A stretch of 64,000 bases of DNA from Thamnaconus septentrionalis (GCA_009823395.1 CM020501.1:26544361-26608360); one strand, 5' to 3'; shown: positions 11,891-24,988, counted from the stretch's first letter. Numbers and translations are program-made. The notes: a model not told the origin generated them from the sequence alone.

Positions 11891-12060
11891 CGAAGACCTT
11901 GAGGAAGAGCTCCCTCTCCTGGGAACCGGCCTTGTTGGTGGCCCTGCAGGTGTAGGTGCCGCTGTCGCCCTGTCGGATGTTGCGGATGGTCAGCATGCTG
12001 CGGCCGCCGTCCAGCTTGTTGAACATGTACTGCTCGGACGGCTCCAATTGCTGGCCTTTC
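11891..12060 (-). CDS. ncam2: ncam2 exon 7: second half of Ig3
   Basis: The 170-nt exon begins after acceptor GTGCGCAG with one base that completes an Arg codon from exon 6. It encodes 56 residues from KGQQLEPSEQYMF to ELFLKVF and ends on the first base of a Val codon before donor gtaagt. The stretch GDSGTYTCRATNKAG is the F-strand Cys region of an I-set Ig domain (the DxGxYxC motif). The CRATNKAG motif and the LKVF end are typical of NCAM Ig3. The pyrimidine tract upstream of the acceptor is weak and interrupted by a (TA)n run 40-60 bp away, so exon recognition may depend on exonic signals. Family A copy 3 lies 58 bp past the donor. Reading frame and junction phases agree with both neighbours. 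Confidence 0.93.
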
Positions 12061-12632
12061 CTGCGCACGGTAGACACAAACAGGGTCATGGCGGGGGATA
12101 CGTGTATATATATATATATACTTATATTTGTCTGCAAAAACGTCTGAAAGCGGGGGGTGGGGAGCAGGGGGGATTAAACACTGCCAACTTGGTTTTGAAG
12201 CTATTTCCAGCCGCAGCGCACAAACAAGGCAACAGCGCTTTGAGCAGAGAGCCTTTCAACTGTCATTGAGAGCCTTGCTTTGCTGTTAAAACGGCTCAAT
12301 CAAACATTTGTACAGGCTGATCAAAAAAAAGAAAGAAAAAAAAAACACTCTCGGCCGGCGCTGGAGTGTTTGTCGAGCATTCGCCTTTCAGTTTTCGCTG
12401 TTTTTGGACAGCGACGCTAGTGAAACGGCGCACAGCACTCTGTCTTCCCTTTACTAGACTTTTGTGGGGAGGATTGTCGAATAAAGAGGCGGCAGCTGAA
12501 CCGATCCACGTCTGGATGTAATCCTCTTGGCAGTGGCTCCCTAATTGGCCATGTTGCCCCTCCCACCAAAAACAATGCCTGCACACTTTTGACTGGCCCT
12601 TGAAAATGTGATAGACACAACGTTCACCCCAT

Positions 12633-13055
12633 TTAGGGCTGGGGACCCAACATTGATAGTGCCACTTACCGAAATGCTCCGGTCCTCGGCATGCCTGGCA
12701 GGATCTAAAGTCGCTGGTGATTGGCTTTCACATTATAGGGGCGTGGACTAAAGCCGCTATTGTTCACATAAGAGTGAAAATTAGCGTCGTGTCAACAACG
12801 TCCAAAGTGTGGCTCCACTTCATTAAGGTGGAAATTCATCATTTGCACCAAAGGACGCAGCGGCAAAGGATGGCAATACAGCTGTCCTGATTTGGAGGAT
12901 TTGAATCAACAGTAAAAATGGAAATTGTGCTTTCATAGCAATGCATTTTTGTCATCATTCAAACTGATTTTAGAACATCTGGTAACTGGTGTTCTGGACC
13001 TGGTATCGAATCCAAGATACTGAAATGGAATCAACATTATGAATGATACCCAGCA
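12633..13055. repeat. Dispersed repeat family C, copy 2
   Basis: This runs from TAGGGCTGGGGACCC to GATACCCAGCA, the two ends being roughly complementary. Internal blocks (GGTGATTGGCTTTCACAT, GATTTGGAGGATTTGAATCA, GGTATCGAATCCAAGATACTG) are shared with 5095-5476 and, inverted, with 58811-59225. Confidence 0.6.
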
Positions 13056-13689
13056 AACCAAAAGGTAATCGACTAAGTTTTGCCTTTCCCTTTCCAAATA
13101 CTTTCTATGGTACTCTTCACCAAACGCAAACATATTATCCGGACATTGGTCCTTTGAGATGTGCCTGTAACAGCGATAAGATTGAAGGGAAACACATTTT
13201 TAAAAATGGCAAGGCCATTCCCGATGGCCTTGAAAGTGTTAAAATAACCACACCCACCAACCACATGTGGACAAAATTCCTATGCGGACTTGATATGTTG
13301 TGCATTAGCTTTGCTATTTTGTTGTTGTTGTCGTACAAAGTATTTCTTTGACCCATTTCTCCCACAACACTGAAGGAGCGCTGGGCAGCCGCAGGTGAGC
13401 CAATCAAGCATCGAAAAATCTAATTCTCGCCGACCGGGTGGATGAAAAGAGGCTGAAAAGGGGACGGGAGCTGCACCATTTGCCAACAATCGCGGTGAGA
13501 TGACAGGAGCAGATTACATGGCTCCATATCGCGCTGAACTGCGCAGGCACGAAGGTATCTGAGAACCAATCTTATCTTAAAAGGAGAAGAAGAAGAAGAA
13601 TGAGGAGGTGTTACATTATTCTTTATTATTCATTATTCTTTTAGGACGCTTAAATCGCCCCGGGTGGAAAGAAATCCCAACAATCCATC

Positions 13690-13830
13690 CGTGAGATTGC
13701 AGAGGTCGGAGCCTCCCTGTCAGTGGTTTCGATCCGGCGATCAGACAGAGAAAAGCAAAGATCCCAGACACAAGTGAACCGAATGGGGAATGCCGTCCAC
13801 GCCACGCACCCTTGAGCAAGGCATTTAACC
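13690..13830 (+). repeat. Possible tRNA-type SINE fragment
   Basis: GTCGGAGCCTCCCTGTCAGTGGTTTCGATCCG followed 80 bp later by CCTTGAGCAAGGCATTTAACCC resembles the B-box region and body of common teleost SINEs (GGTTCGATCC, CCTTGAGCAAGGCACTTAACCC). The A box is not clear, so this is tentative. Confidence 0.35.
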
Positions 13831-16549
13831 CGCGGCTTGATCTACGATCTACTTCAAATACATTTGAAAAAACCCTTAAACGCATGCCGAGCGCACGGAG
13901 AAAATCTTCACGTCTTTCGCCCTCTCCGCAAACACCCTTAAAAATGCCTCATTTATGCGACCCCAGCCGTGACTATTATAGCCACGCAGAGAACGTGATC
14001 GCGGTTGCCATGAAGACGCACTCCTACAGTTCTATGCTCAACGCGGACGACCGTGCCCTCGATCTTAAAAGTGGTAATGCGATTCCGGACCTCAAACATC
14101 TCTGCAAATCAAATTCAGAAGCGCTATACGCGGCTCTTTATTATCATGCAAAACGTTCCGGACCGCTTCCTGACAACTTCACCGAATTGATAAATGAGAA
14201 CAATTTTAGTCTTCCAAGAACTGGAGTCGTGAAATGCAGACAAAAACAATACATAGATTTCTATATACAGTATATATGTATATATATATGTATATTTACA
14301 GACAGACACAAATGAACTCACACACAAGTGTGAGCTGTAATTTGTACAAAGACCAAATTGGAGTCTGACTGTACTGAGAGAGGAACGGCAGGCAGAGTAG
14401 TAGAAAGTCAATGGAGGAAACACCAAAGCCAAGTCGTAATAACTCGGGTAAGGCGAAGAGGAAATGAAAGGGTGGGGTGGGGTGTTTGTCTCAACAACAG
14501 GAAGCTGAATGTGATTATGCCGACTGATGCTGACGGGTAGTCCATCAGCCTGGATGAGCGGCCGATTGAGGTGAGACTGAGCGCACCGTGACTTTGTTCC
14601 CTTCGAAGCGGCACTAAGGGACAACGGAGTCGCAGTTGTTGCGTGCAAAAAAAAAGTTGAGGTCGCTTGAGAAAATTTAAATGTTGATGATTTAGCGAGC
14701 TCCATGGTGAGCAGGTCAAAGAGAAAGAGGGTGAAAACAACTACCGTGGCAAACTTGCCTGAAAGATGCGAAGGCCATCGCGATGGGAAATCTTTTGCGG
14801 ACAGGGGTGAACTGCCAGCGAGCTACCTAACCAGCACGAAAACCTCTAACCCAAGCAAACAGCACATTAAAACGCTGTGCTGCTTCTGATTCATGAATAT
14901 AGGTGACTTTTAGCTGTGGTAGGTTGCTTAAACAACCTGTTTTGACCTCCTTGTCCTTGGTGTAGTGTTTTTTTTTTGGCTTTTCATAAAGTGATGAAAA
15001 TGTCCTGAATATCTTATTTGCATCATTACACTAAAAAAAGAGTTTGTGGGGGCTAATAATATGGCAATATTTAGAATATTATTTGGTTTTAGAGATTTTA
15101 AAGTATAAAGAAATTTGTCAAGGAGATATTAATTAAGGCAAAAATAAAACACGTTAGGTAACCTCTGAGAAGCTGAACTGTGTTTGGTAAAAGATGGCAT
15201 AAAACAATCTTCTGTCTATACATAGAAGGAATATTTTAAATATTCTGAAAGTATAAGTCATATTTAAGTAAACTTTGAGCTTCATTTGAGTGTCATACTG
15301 CCTGGCCAGGTGTCCTGGTTTTCAGTAATCGGAATATGATCATTCTAAACCATAACTACCTGCACTCAGCCCCTTTTTCCAGCAGCTTCCTCTGGACTTG
15401 TCACTACCACGAGCTCAAAAAATTTTCTTTTTGCAAGGTGCATTCCTCTTTCCTGAGACACTCGACTCGAGTGAGAGTCTTTTCGGTTCACCGGCTGAGT
15501 CACCTGAGGAGACTCATTTGTCTCAATACGCAACCCTGAATTCGTCAATGCGCCTCCTACAAGACAAATCTCACCGGGTGGTTGAGCAAACAAACCCATC
15601 AGTTTAGCCCACAGCCCTCACGAGTCATCGTTAATTGCGATATGCGTTGTTAGATGAGCGTATCATATGAAACATGACTTAACCATCACGTGCTACTGAG
15701 AAACACTCTCAGACAGTGAACAAATACAGCATTTTTTTTCAATTATGATTAAAATGTGCATCCGGAAAATGATTAAAAGCCAGCTCGCTCTGCTGCTGAG
15801 ACACGGCAGCACACAGAAGGGGGAAAAAAAAAAGCGATAATAAAATGAATGCTTTTTGGCCTGGGAAAATGAGATAAATTAGGGCTTTGGAGTTCAAGTG
15901 TCTTCAAACCTTGTTTGTTCTGAGCAAAATGATGCATGCGCTCCAGTCCCTCTGCCATGACAAAAGGCTCTTTTTTTCCCCTTGCGGACACGGACACTTC
16001 TCATTACACCAGCATCAATCTTGGAGATAAAGCGCAGGGCCGGTGCATTTTTACAGCACTACTGGCATTATACAGTTCCTCTGCCTCGGGGTAAACAACG
16101 GAGCCCAGCAACTCTTCGCCCAAGGTGATGATTATTTTAAAACTAAATCTGTCTTTTTCCAGGAGTTTTTTTATTTTGTTTCATTTTATTTTATTTTTTG
16201 TGTTTGACTGAGAAACAGCAGTGCGGCAGACTCGCTGCACCCCCGACGCCGACGGTTTGTGTGGGTGTGTTTTCCCTCCATTTTGAAATAAGTTAATTAC
16301 CGCGCCACAAAAGACGGGACAATTGCTCTAAATATTCTAATTATTATCGTTCCGACCACATGCCACTGCACTTAACACATTATGCCTTTAAGCACGTCCT
16401 CATTTTTGCACGACACACATTCATAATTATGTTATATAATGCTCATTTGCTGTAGGTACTCCATCAAGAGTGCTCCTTTTAAATTGGTATTTCAATATGT
16501 ACAGGTTGTTCTTTTACTCTGTTGCGTTCAATTTGTTAGTGCATGTTTA

Positions 16550-16573
16550 TCTATCTATCTATCTATCTATCTA
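16550..16573. repeat. (CTAT)6 microsatellite
   Basis: A short run of CTAT tetranucleotides. Confidence 0.9.
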
Positions 16574-18394
16574 CTTATGGAAATCTGCAATGCACAAGTG
16601 CAGATTGTTTCCTGTGTGCTTTTCTAAATTATCTTTTCTTTTATTTATTTATTTACTTCATTTTTTTTTTTATTACATCATCACATTTCATTTTATCACA
16701 TGCTTTCTTCTGTTTTATGGTTTACCGGTTCATGGCACAAAGGATAAGACAGAGAAAAAAAAAATAATATTAAAAAATTAATGATAGAAAAGAAAACCAC
16801 AAGGATTTTTCCATCTGTGTCCACAGATATTTTCATATCAACACGTTTCCTTCCCAGGACCCAGACGTTTTTTGTTTGTTCTGAACATGGTTATACATGA
16901 ACAGTAGGAACAGATGGAACACGGGGGGTTGAACTAGAACTCTCAGAACGAAAAAGAAAGATAGAAAGAAAAGAAGGACGTGCATGCATATCAACAATTA
17001 CAACAACACAAAAATACCTCAGACAAAAACAGATCTCGGCCCTGTGAGTTTACCAGGCCGAGCGGTTTTCTGGATGTTATAAAGCGACACGCAGCCCTGT
17101 CGCCGGTCAATCAATTGTACCCTTAGAAGGGGGCGTTCGCACACAGTCTGGCAGCGTCTCTGCTTCAGGGCGGCTATCGATTTCCATTCTTCGCAGCGGC
17201 GCGTTATAACAGGGAAAAAAAAAATGAAAAAAATGACAAGAACCTGCTAAAAAGCTGGCGATAAATCACCGGAGGGAAACATTGGGCGGCGGCTGAATCT
17301 TCGCCGCTCTGGATGCGCAGCTGTGGGTGCAGAGAGGGGAGCCGGCGGATTGATTGACGGAGAAATTCCAGTTTGTCTCTTTCTCGGCCCCGCGTTGGAA
17401 TTAATGACTGTCGAGAAAGGGGAGCGACACTTCGTTTGAGAATCGACGGGCGGCACGCCGTGTTTCAAAGAAGGAGAAGAAGAAGAAGAAAAAGGAAGAA
17501 GAAGCAGCAGCAGAGTTGATGTGACTGATTTCTGTTAACACGGCTTAAAAAACCCCATGAAAACAGCATCGGGTCATTAGCGAACAAGTGCGATGTAGGC
17601 AAAAAAAAGGAAGAAAAAAAAAAGAGCGTGAACCAGAACGTCGATACGTGGGCGTGATCAATAGCTGTTCAACGGTAAAGGAGCCTGTCACAGATGCCTG
17701 CAGAGCGGGCGCAGGATAATTGCTGGGTGCGAGCTTTTCAGGCGCTAATTTTTTACGCTTCCCCCTCTTCTCATTTTGTCCCTCTGCAGCGCGTTAAATC
17801 AGCCGCTGCGAGGTCTTTGGTTGCACACATGGCGTCGCTGTAAAACACTGCTGCTTTTAAGTCGTTTAACGGTCAAGTGTGCAAAGTCCAGCAGCTCCTA
17901 ATGGTTGGAAAAGGCACTACAAGGAATCTTAAAAAAAAAAACCCGATGACATGATCACGGTTCTGTGGAACGTCTTTACATTAGCATGATAGGATGCTAA
18001 TCGGGACGATTATCGTTAAAAGAATTTACTTTTAGCGATTTTAACTCACTGAAAACATTCATGTGTGCTTTTAAACCTCTTTTTTTTAAAAGATCTTTTT
18101 CAAAATTTTAAATCCCATTTGAGAGCCGCCACACAAAGCAGGCGCCATCGGCTCCTCCCGACTTTTGCTCCCGCTTTTAGGTCCAAATCCCCGCAGCTGG
18201 GTTCCGAAAACCCTGTGGAAAGAAATCCCGTCTCGCATCAGCTGACGGATGTTCTGGCTTTTGCTAGCGAAACCTTCGCCTGGTTTCAAAAGTTTTCCGC
18301 CTTTCAATATCTTGCCGAGCCAGACAGCCAAGGCTGAGGAGAGGGCTGTGGGGGGGGGGGATGGATTAAGGTAGATGGGGGAAAAAAAAGGTAC

Positions 18395-18512
18395 CTGTGC
18401 CATGTGACCACAGGGTCGGGGGATCCGGAGGTGATGCAGGTGAAGGTGACGGACTCCTGGTAGTCGGCAGTGGCGTTGAAGGACTGCTGGAACACCGACA
18501 GCACCGGAGGGA
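18395..18512 (-). CDS. ncam2: ncam2 exon 6: first half of Ig3
   Basis: The 118-nt exon follows acceptor TCTCCGCAG. Two bases complete a Val codon from exon 5. It encodes 38 residues, PPVLSVFQQSFNATADYQ through to VVTWH, and stops two bases into an Arg codon before donor gtacc. The proline pair marks the Ig2-Ig3 linker. NAT at about residue 12 is an N-glycosylation sequon that is also present in NCAM2 of other vertebrates. FTC carries the B-strand cysteine and VTW the core tryptophan. The exon length and both split-codon phases fit the conserved NCAM architecture and join cleanly to exons 5 and 7. Confidence 0.93.
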
Positions 18513-21195
18513 CTGCGGAGAGAAAAGTGCTGCCAGTTAGTGTTCTGAAAAAGAAAAATCAGGAAAAAAAAAGGGGGAAAACTGTTTCCGGCAGAGGCGC
18601 ATTTGTTGCAAATGGATTAAAGTGGCCCCTCTTGTAATCCCAAGAGGGGGACGGGCCTGGGGGCCTGGGGCCTGTGGGCCAATCCCTCGGATCCTGCTCT
18701 GGTACTAACACAAAGGCAAAAAAAACCCCCACACAAGCGGAAGTGATGCGAGGGCGCTAATGTCGCTGTTTGATTGGGCTAAATCCGTAGAAACGCGTCC
18801 AAAACGTTTCTTTGTGGCTTAGCTAATAATATGGCGGCCAGGGGAATAAAAAAAAAGCTGTTTGCTGAGCCCGTCTAAACAGCCGTTCTATCCCCTGGGA
18901 TTCCCCAGTTAAAGGGTATTTTTTGCGTGAGGGACGTTGGGCCACGGACAAAAAAAGAAAAGAAAAGTCCTTTGACAACAGAGCAACATTGAGGCGTTAA
19001 TATTTTAGAGGGAAAACATTTGTTTTGATCCTAAAAATATGACTGGGCGAACAACAAGACTGAATGTTTGATGGACATTTATCTTTTATCATGCACTGTT
19101 CAAATGAAATGGGTGACTTTGACTGAAGCACTTAGGCTTTCAGTTTGGAGGCTCGCTGATGCGGAAAAATGAACAAGCACCCGCTGAAGCGAACTTCATC
19201 TTAAAGGTCCCGTATTATGCAAAACATTTTTTTTTTTTTAACAATAATCCGTGTCTCGGCCCTGTCAGTGAAGGCCACAGAGATTAAAGTTTTGAAAAGT
19301 TCTTCCTTTTGGAAAGCCGCCGCAAATAACACAGACTTGAGAAAATTGTCCCTTTATGATGTCACAAAGGCACCCAACACCGCTCTGGTTGCTTGATCCA
19401 AGGTCCTAGTGTCTTGGTTTTACTCACACTGGTATTTTTTATGTCAAAGTCCACACTTCCATTTTTAAAAGCCTGACAACTTTGAAAAATGCACACGCTC
19501 AGTATGAAAAAAAAACCCCAAATGTGGATCCAAAGAAGAATCAATGTCCAGACCGAAGGACAGTTCAGTTTCTGTGCAGACGCTGATCCTCCGTTATAAG
19601 GTTCATTCAAGTGTCTTCCTGCCTTAAACAATGCCGTCCTGTCGCACAACAACTGACCGCCGAGCAAGGCAGGAAAATGAATACGCAGCGATTTCAAGGG
19701 GTCCCCCTGTTTGCGAAAAAGCGGCGGGTCTCATCCAGCAAATGAGAACCCAGCGAACAGATGTTTGCACTCGAGTTAACTACGTGTCCCGGCAAGTGGC
19801 AGCTGCGCACGGATACCAGAACAGAATAATTTGCATCCCTCTAATTAAAATAAATAAATACTCTGAAAAACAAGAAAAGGAGACGGCAACGGCGGCTGGA
19901 AGGCGGTGAAAGTGCGACCTGGGCAAAGATCTTGGGGATCTCCGGATGAACGCGGGTCGTCCTTCAGGTGGAGTCACCTGCGGTACGCCCCTCAGTGCCA
20001 GGGTCCCCAGCTCCCACCCTCAGTGTAACCCTGTCCTGTGGCTAAGACGGCCGTGAGGTTTTCTACTTCAAACATCCCATTGTGGCAGCGAGCGAATGAA
20101 GCTGCTGACGTACCTGCTGGAATGATCAATTCCACCGTGTACGTGTACAGCTCATTGGTTGGGGGTGTACGTCCAAATCCCAAACTGTTTTGAATCATCT
20201 GGGCCCTAATGGCGGCTATTCATCATGCGGGTTGCAGCCGCGTGCTGATAGATGAATATTTGTGTTTGTGCGAGGAAAGAAAAACCCCACACAACGATGC
20301 CGAGGCGCAGGCCGGGAGGCACAAATGAAGCTCTCGGCAGACACCCAACGTGATCTCAACTGATTTGGGCAGCGGCAGACTCCGACATCCTCTCCTCCTA
20401 GCGCGAGACTGCACTCCGGCGCCAGTGAACCCTGGTTAATGAGACGACTTCAAAAGAGCCCTCCGACGGCTGGGTGTGAGCATCCAAAAAGAGGGATCCG
20501 CTGAGTCTCCCTCATGTTTAAGTCATCGCCGCCTTTGAATAACTCTGTAGAAGCAGAGCAGGGAGGTCCGGTATCTGTCTCATACCAAATACATCCATGT
20601 GCTAGCATCGCCAATACTGATACAATATAGATTCTTCAGAAGTCTGCTCCTTGGAAATGTCAACATCTGCTGGAAAGTCTTGATGGTGAATGTGGGCGGA
20701 AGGACTCTGAGGCGAGTGCTTGTTATTACCATTAGGGATTCGTTCTTGCAATCCAGATCTGAGACTGAAATCAAGCCGCTCTTAATTCATAATTGGCGGA
20801 ACCTTAATGTCACAGAAACCAGCCGAGCCTGGATGGTTGTGACTGACGTCTGCGCGAATAATTTGAAGGAGTCTTTGAAAGACGGGGCCGGTAGTTTGCA
20901 CCGGCAGCCGGCGAAGGAGAAAATTGCAGGTCTGCCGCCTGAGCGAGCGAACCAACAATTAGGTAGATGAGTCGGAGGAGGCAACCGGGGCAAATATCAC
21001 GAGGTTACTTCCATTTTGCATCACCATTAGTCGCCATAGAAACAATTCTGGCGAGCACAGCTCGGCGGTTACCGAGCACGCGGACTGGATGGACCTCTGA
21101 TATAAATACAGGAAAAGAAAGGGGGGGAAAAAACAGGAAGCTCTTTTGAAAAGAGAGTGAAATGGAAGGGTTGGCAGATGCGACATGTGTGTGTG

Positions 21196-21198
<3 letters not shown>

Positions 21199-21239
<41 letters not shown>
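21199..21239. repeat. (GA)20 microsatellite
   Basis: Uninterrupted GA dinucleotides next to a short GT run. Confidence 0.96.
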
Positions 21240-21242
<3 letters not shown>

Positions 21243-21844
21243 GTTAGGATCTTCTCCAAAGAGCACTCCAAATTGATTTGCATCAAAAGGGCGATCGAGC
21301 ATTTTGGAAAACATTGCGTGTTGCGTCGGGCGAGAAGTGACAACCCAAAAATGCTTTACAATTTTTCAAATTAGCATAGACGCAACCTGAAGCTGCTTTT
21401 CTAACGCTGCTCTCCTTGTCTGCAGCGCCGCCTTTTCTCCTCGTGCGTCCTCATTGGCCGCTTGAGTATGGTACATTTCCAGCAAACAAGGGGGAATTGC
21501 CGTCCCATTTTTTTCCTTTTCATCCGCTCCAAAGCAACGGCCAACCACTCACACTCACTCGCAGCAGCTGAAAAATGAGTCTGTCCGTCCTGACAGACGC
21601 CTCAATTCACGGCCTCCTCTCACGCCGTCCAGGGGTGACAAATGACCGCTCGCCACGCCGGCGAGGACAAACCGGCATTGCGGACGCCCACCCCCCACGT
21701 CTGAGTCGGGCTGGAAATGGCATCAAAAATCTTTGAATGGTTTCAGAATAAGATGGCAAAATTACCACAACTTTGCAAATGCGGGTTTCTCTTGAGCCCG
21801 CTCTTGATCATGCAGCTCTTTTTCTGCCCTGTTCGGTAGCAAAG

Positions 21845-22345
21845 TGTGCTACTGCAAGATTTGGTATCCGATACCAAATGCTTACAGGGCCTGTATCGGC
21901 AGTACCAATACCATACAGTTTTTCATGAAGGTGAATTGATCATCAAATTGCTAAATCTGAAGGAATTTTAAGTGTTTTTTCTCCTTAAGTGGATCATTCA
22001 TCTGTTAAAACCTGGGACGGAATTTTAATTATTTGAGGTAAATAGAAAATTCTTATAGATGGAGATGAAGACTTCTCCTCGTTTGCTGCCCATTCAATTT
22101 TTCTCTGCTCTCGGTTATTATCACAATAATTTCACGAGATGAGGGCAAAACAAAACAAAACAGAACAAAAACTTTTTCATTCCGACGTAATAGACATCCC
22201 AGTGGTAGTTTAAACAGTCATCAATATTTACAATTGCAATATCTAGAAAAAAAAAATCTAAAGTAACAATCTCATTGCTCTAATATTGATGAACACCAAT
22301 ACCTAATGTACATTGGTATCGAAATGATCAATACATCACTACCAG
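21845..22345. repeat. Dispersed repeat family D, copy 3
   Basis: This starts around GGTATCCGATACCAAATGC and contains TTTTTCATGAAGGTGAATTGATCATCAAATTGCTAAATCTGAA. It ends near CATTGGTATCGAAATGATCAATAC. It is the most complete copy of the family also seen at 7014-7375 and 7895-8455. It is rich in GTATC/GATAC inverted motifs and has no reading frame. Confidence 0.55.
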
Positions 22346-24119
22346 ATGTTCAGCAGTGGGTCAGTCCGTGTGAGCTTCTCTACTTTTCGTCCAACTTGGA
22401 GACTCATTGAAAAAAAAGTAGAGTAGAGTAGAGTGATTTTGCCCCTCGCGCAACCGTTTCCCGTCTGTGTCTCTGTTGCATTCTAATGGAAGAGCGGAAA
22501 AAAATTCCTCCTTTGAAGCGTTCAAAAAGGGATTTTTTTTTTCTTTCGCCAAACTTTATGTCGTGGCACGAAAAATATAAATCAATACAGTCGTCACGGC
22601 TGTCGAGCGCTGAATGCGTCTCTATCTTCTTTTGCTTTTCAGTCGCCGGGTTTCCGACGCAATCTTCATTCAGCGGGCACCGCTGATTGTCCACCGCTGT
22701 CTTGCCTGACGGACGACGTCGCTCTCGGAGCTGAAGACGCGCCGAAGGCCGTGCTGCCTGAGGGCTTTTCAAAAAAAGCGATGGGGTGGTGGTGGGGGGT
22801 TTGCTTCCCATCGACCAAACGTTAAATAATTTGCAGCTTTCAGGTCTAGACGGGCGCCTTTGAAAGCTGATTTTTTCGTCGGTCGCTTAAAAAAATTTCG
22901 TCCAAAAGCAAATAATGTGTCTTCTTCACTTTTGGTCCATTTCCTCTCGGCGGTAATCATCTTTTCTTCCCCTGGGGGGAGGAAATTACGATTTAAGCTG
23001 AGATGAATGGATCAACGTCCAACCGTGTATTTCTTGCATTTTGGGTGCTGACGGAGTGCAAACATTAGTCAAATCAGAGGGAACGTCCTCCATTCATTTC
23101 ACCTCCTTTCTTCAAATGGAAGGCGGTTTCATCTCTTTGAGGCCCCTGAGCTTGTTTTTAAAATTGAAGCATGGAACTGTTTCAAAAGGACGTCTTCTCG
23201 CCTTCTTTTGCCGTTTGTACCCGCGGAGATCTGAAATATGCGACACGGCATCACAGACGCTCAAGCTCAGCGCAGCGCAGCTCTCGCGGGGGTTTAGAAG
23301 TCCTCCCCCTTCCTCCAACCCAAAAAAAAGTAAGGAGGGAGGAAAAAGTAAGGAAAAAAAACTCTTGTGTGTCGAGCCGCAGTGTTTACAAGGCGGATTT
23401 TGGACTCGGTGAGACACGGGAAAGAAATATCATGAACAAAAAATAAGAAGAACTGCTAGAGACAGGCTCCCAGAAGCAGTTGGGGGATGATTGAGCCAAA
23501 GCCCGATGTCGGCTCCTCCTCCTCCACCACCATCCCCCCTTCCCCACTTGTGTTGCGACGAGAATGGATGTCCGCCCCGAGCCCAGCGACACAGCCGAGT
23601 GCTAAGTGGTGACTAGCTGCCCCTCGCCGCCCCCTACGGGGACACTGGCCGCGGCCCAGGGATTGCAATGTGGCCGCCTCTGCTCAGTCCTCAGCCTTTT
23701 TATATTTCATTCTTTCTTTATTCATCGGTCCATTCTTCCTGCAGGGGGTCCTGGACAGACACAGAGAGACAGAGAGAATGTCTCTCACCGTCTTTTTTTT
23801 TTTTTTTTTTATATATATCACCTTGTTTATCTTGGCTGGGTGATGTGTGCGCCCGCCAAGGGCCCGGGGAAACTCCACTACTGTCCCCTGTGCTGATTGA
23901 TAAAACCTCCTTCTGCTGCACTCATTGACGTTTGGTGGTGGAGTTGGAGGCCTCCCGGCACTCCACTCCGTCTCTATCTGCTTGTGTCGGGGAAGTCCGC
24001 CTCGTTGTTCGACCCGTGTCTGTCTAGCTGACCGTCGATAACACGTTTTTTTTCCTCCTGGTGACCGCCACCCGCGCTCCTCTTTTCAGAAAACCTCAAT
24101 AAGAGTAATCCTTTGGAAG

Positions 24120-24988
24120 CATAGGTGTCAAACTAAGTATAATTAAATTTGGCCCACGAGGCCAATACAAAATCACTACGAGAGCTGCTGTTTCGCCGGT
24201 ACTGCTACATGTACTGCTAATACTTCAAATCCCAAAATGCTCTGCTCAATCAGGACAGGACGTTCATTTAGGAATATTTATATTTATATTTATTTATCAG
24301 GAATTGTGAAGTTATACCGATAAATCCGATATTATTCAAAACAGCTCTGATACAAAAGCTCCAGTCAAAATCGCGTAAATTGCGTAAATTGTTGTAGTTG
24401 GGTTTGGTTGAGCAAATCAAGCGCACCATTTCTCCATGGACGTCCTACCTGTGCCATAAACGGCATGACGTAAACTTCCCCTGCGTGTTTGTGTTGGACT
24501 ACTTTGACGTGTCTAAATAAGACATTTCGCGTGCTATTTGCGACAAATGTTCGGCAAACATTTCACGAGGGGGAAAAACGTCGGGTTTCAACACCACAAA
24601 CTTTACTAGCCACCTGAAAAACCAGCATCACCACGACGGTGTTTTAAAAGCCTACGAAGACGCTCGCACTGCTAAAGAAGCTGCCGCGGCGTTCGCCAGA
24701 GACGACCCGAGGGCTTAAGCGATCTGTGATTTCATCATGGAAATGATGGCGCTGAATGACCAGCCCTTTACCATCGTTGAAGATAAGGGCTTTTGTCGCC
24801 TAGTAAACCACTTGGAGACACCGTTTGTGCTTCCGAGCCGCCGCTATTTTTCGGATGTGTTTCATATTCAGGTTGAAGCAAAACTTGTTCAGGTCGAAGA
24901 CTTTGTTCAATAAATATCAATAGTGGCCTGCGACTTTATCTAAGTTTTACATTTTAGCCCCACTGTGTGTTTGAGTTTGACACCCCTG
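24120..24988 (+). mobile_element. hAT-superfamily transposon remnant (869 bp)
   Basis: The left end is CATAGGTGTCAAACT. The right end, read in reverse complement, is CAGGGGTGTCAAACT, giving a near-perfect terminal inverted repeat of the CAGGGGTGTCAAA type known in hAT elements. The 8-bp flanks TTTGGAAG and ATTTGAAG match at six of eight positions, as expected of an old 8-bp target-site duplication. Inside is a decayed BED zinc finger plus N-terminal transposase frame (24485-24913). The element is far too short to hold the catalytic DDE and dimerisation regions, so it is an internal-deletion derivative. The left 190 bp is shared with the shorter elements at 6615, 32280 and 49736. Confidence 0.8.
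24485..24913 (+). pseudogene. Truncated hAT transposase with BED zinc finger
   Basis: One frame reads FDVSK, a stop at 24518-24520, then DISRAICDKCSANISRGG, FNTTNFTSHLKNQHHH, an Ala/Lys-rich linker, a second stop at 24716-24718, then FIMEMMALNDQPFTIVEDKG and LPSRRYF, ending at a third stop (24911-24913). C-x2-C followed by H-x4-H, with the N-x3-L spacing, is the BED finger that hAT (ZBED-type) transposases use for DNA binding. The aromatic Trp usually found before the finger is Leu-Asp here. QPFTIVEDKGF and LPSRRYF are hallmarks of the N-terminal region of the hAT transposase. No start codon is evident, two stops interrupt the frame and the catalytic domain is absent, so this is a dead remnant. 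It lies antisense to ncam2. Confidence 0.8.

Larger units (their letters stand above)
12061..18394 (-). other. ncam2: ncam2 intron 6
   Basis: This 6.3-kb intron splits Ig3. It contains family C copy 2 (12633-13055), a possible SINE fragment (13690-13830), a short (TA)n run beside exon 7 and a (CTAT)n run at 16550. A 167-codon plus-strand frame (13812-14315) and a 193-codon minus-strand frame (14124-14705) overlap each other and match no family I know. From 14900 to 16540 and from 16900 to 18050 I see only unique, AT-rich sequence with homopolymer runs. Confidence 0.85.

Noticed and set aside
14124..14705. 193-codon minus-strand frame
   Set aside because: It starts at a non-ATG codon, crosses a TA microsatellite and overlaps an equally long frame on the other strand. 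No family match.
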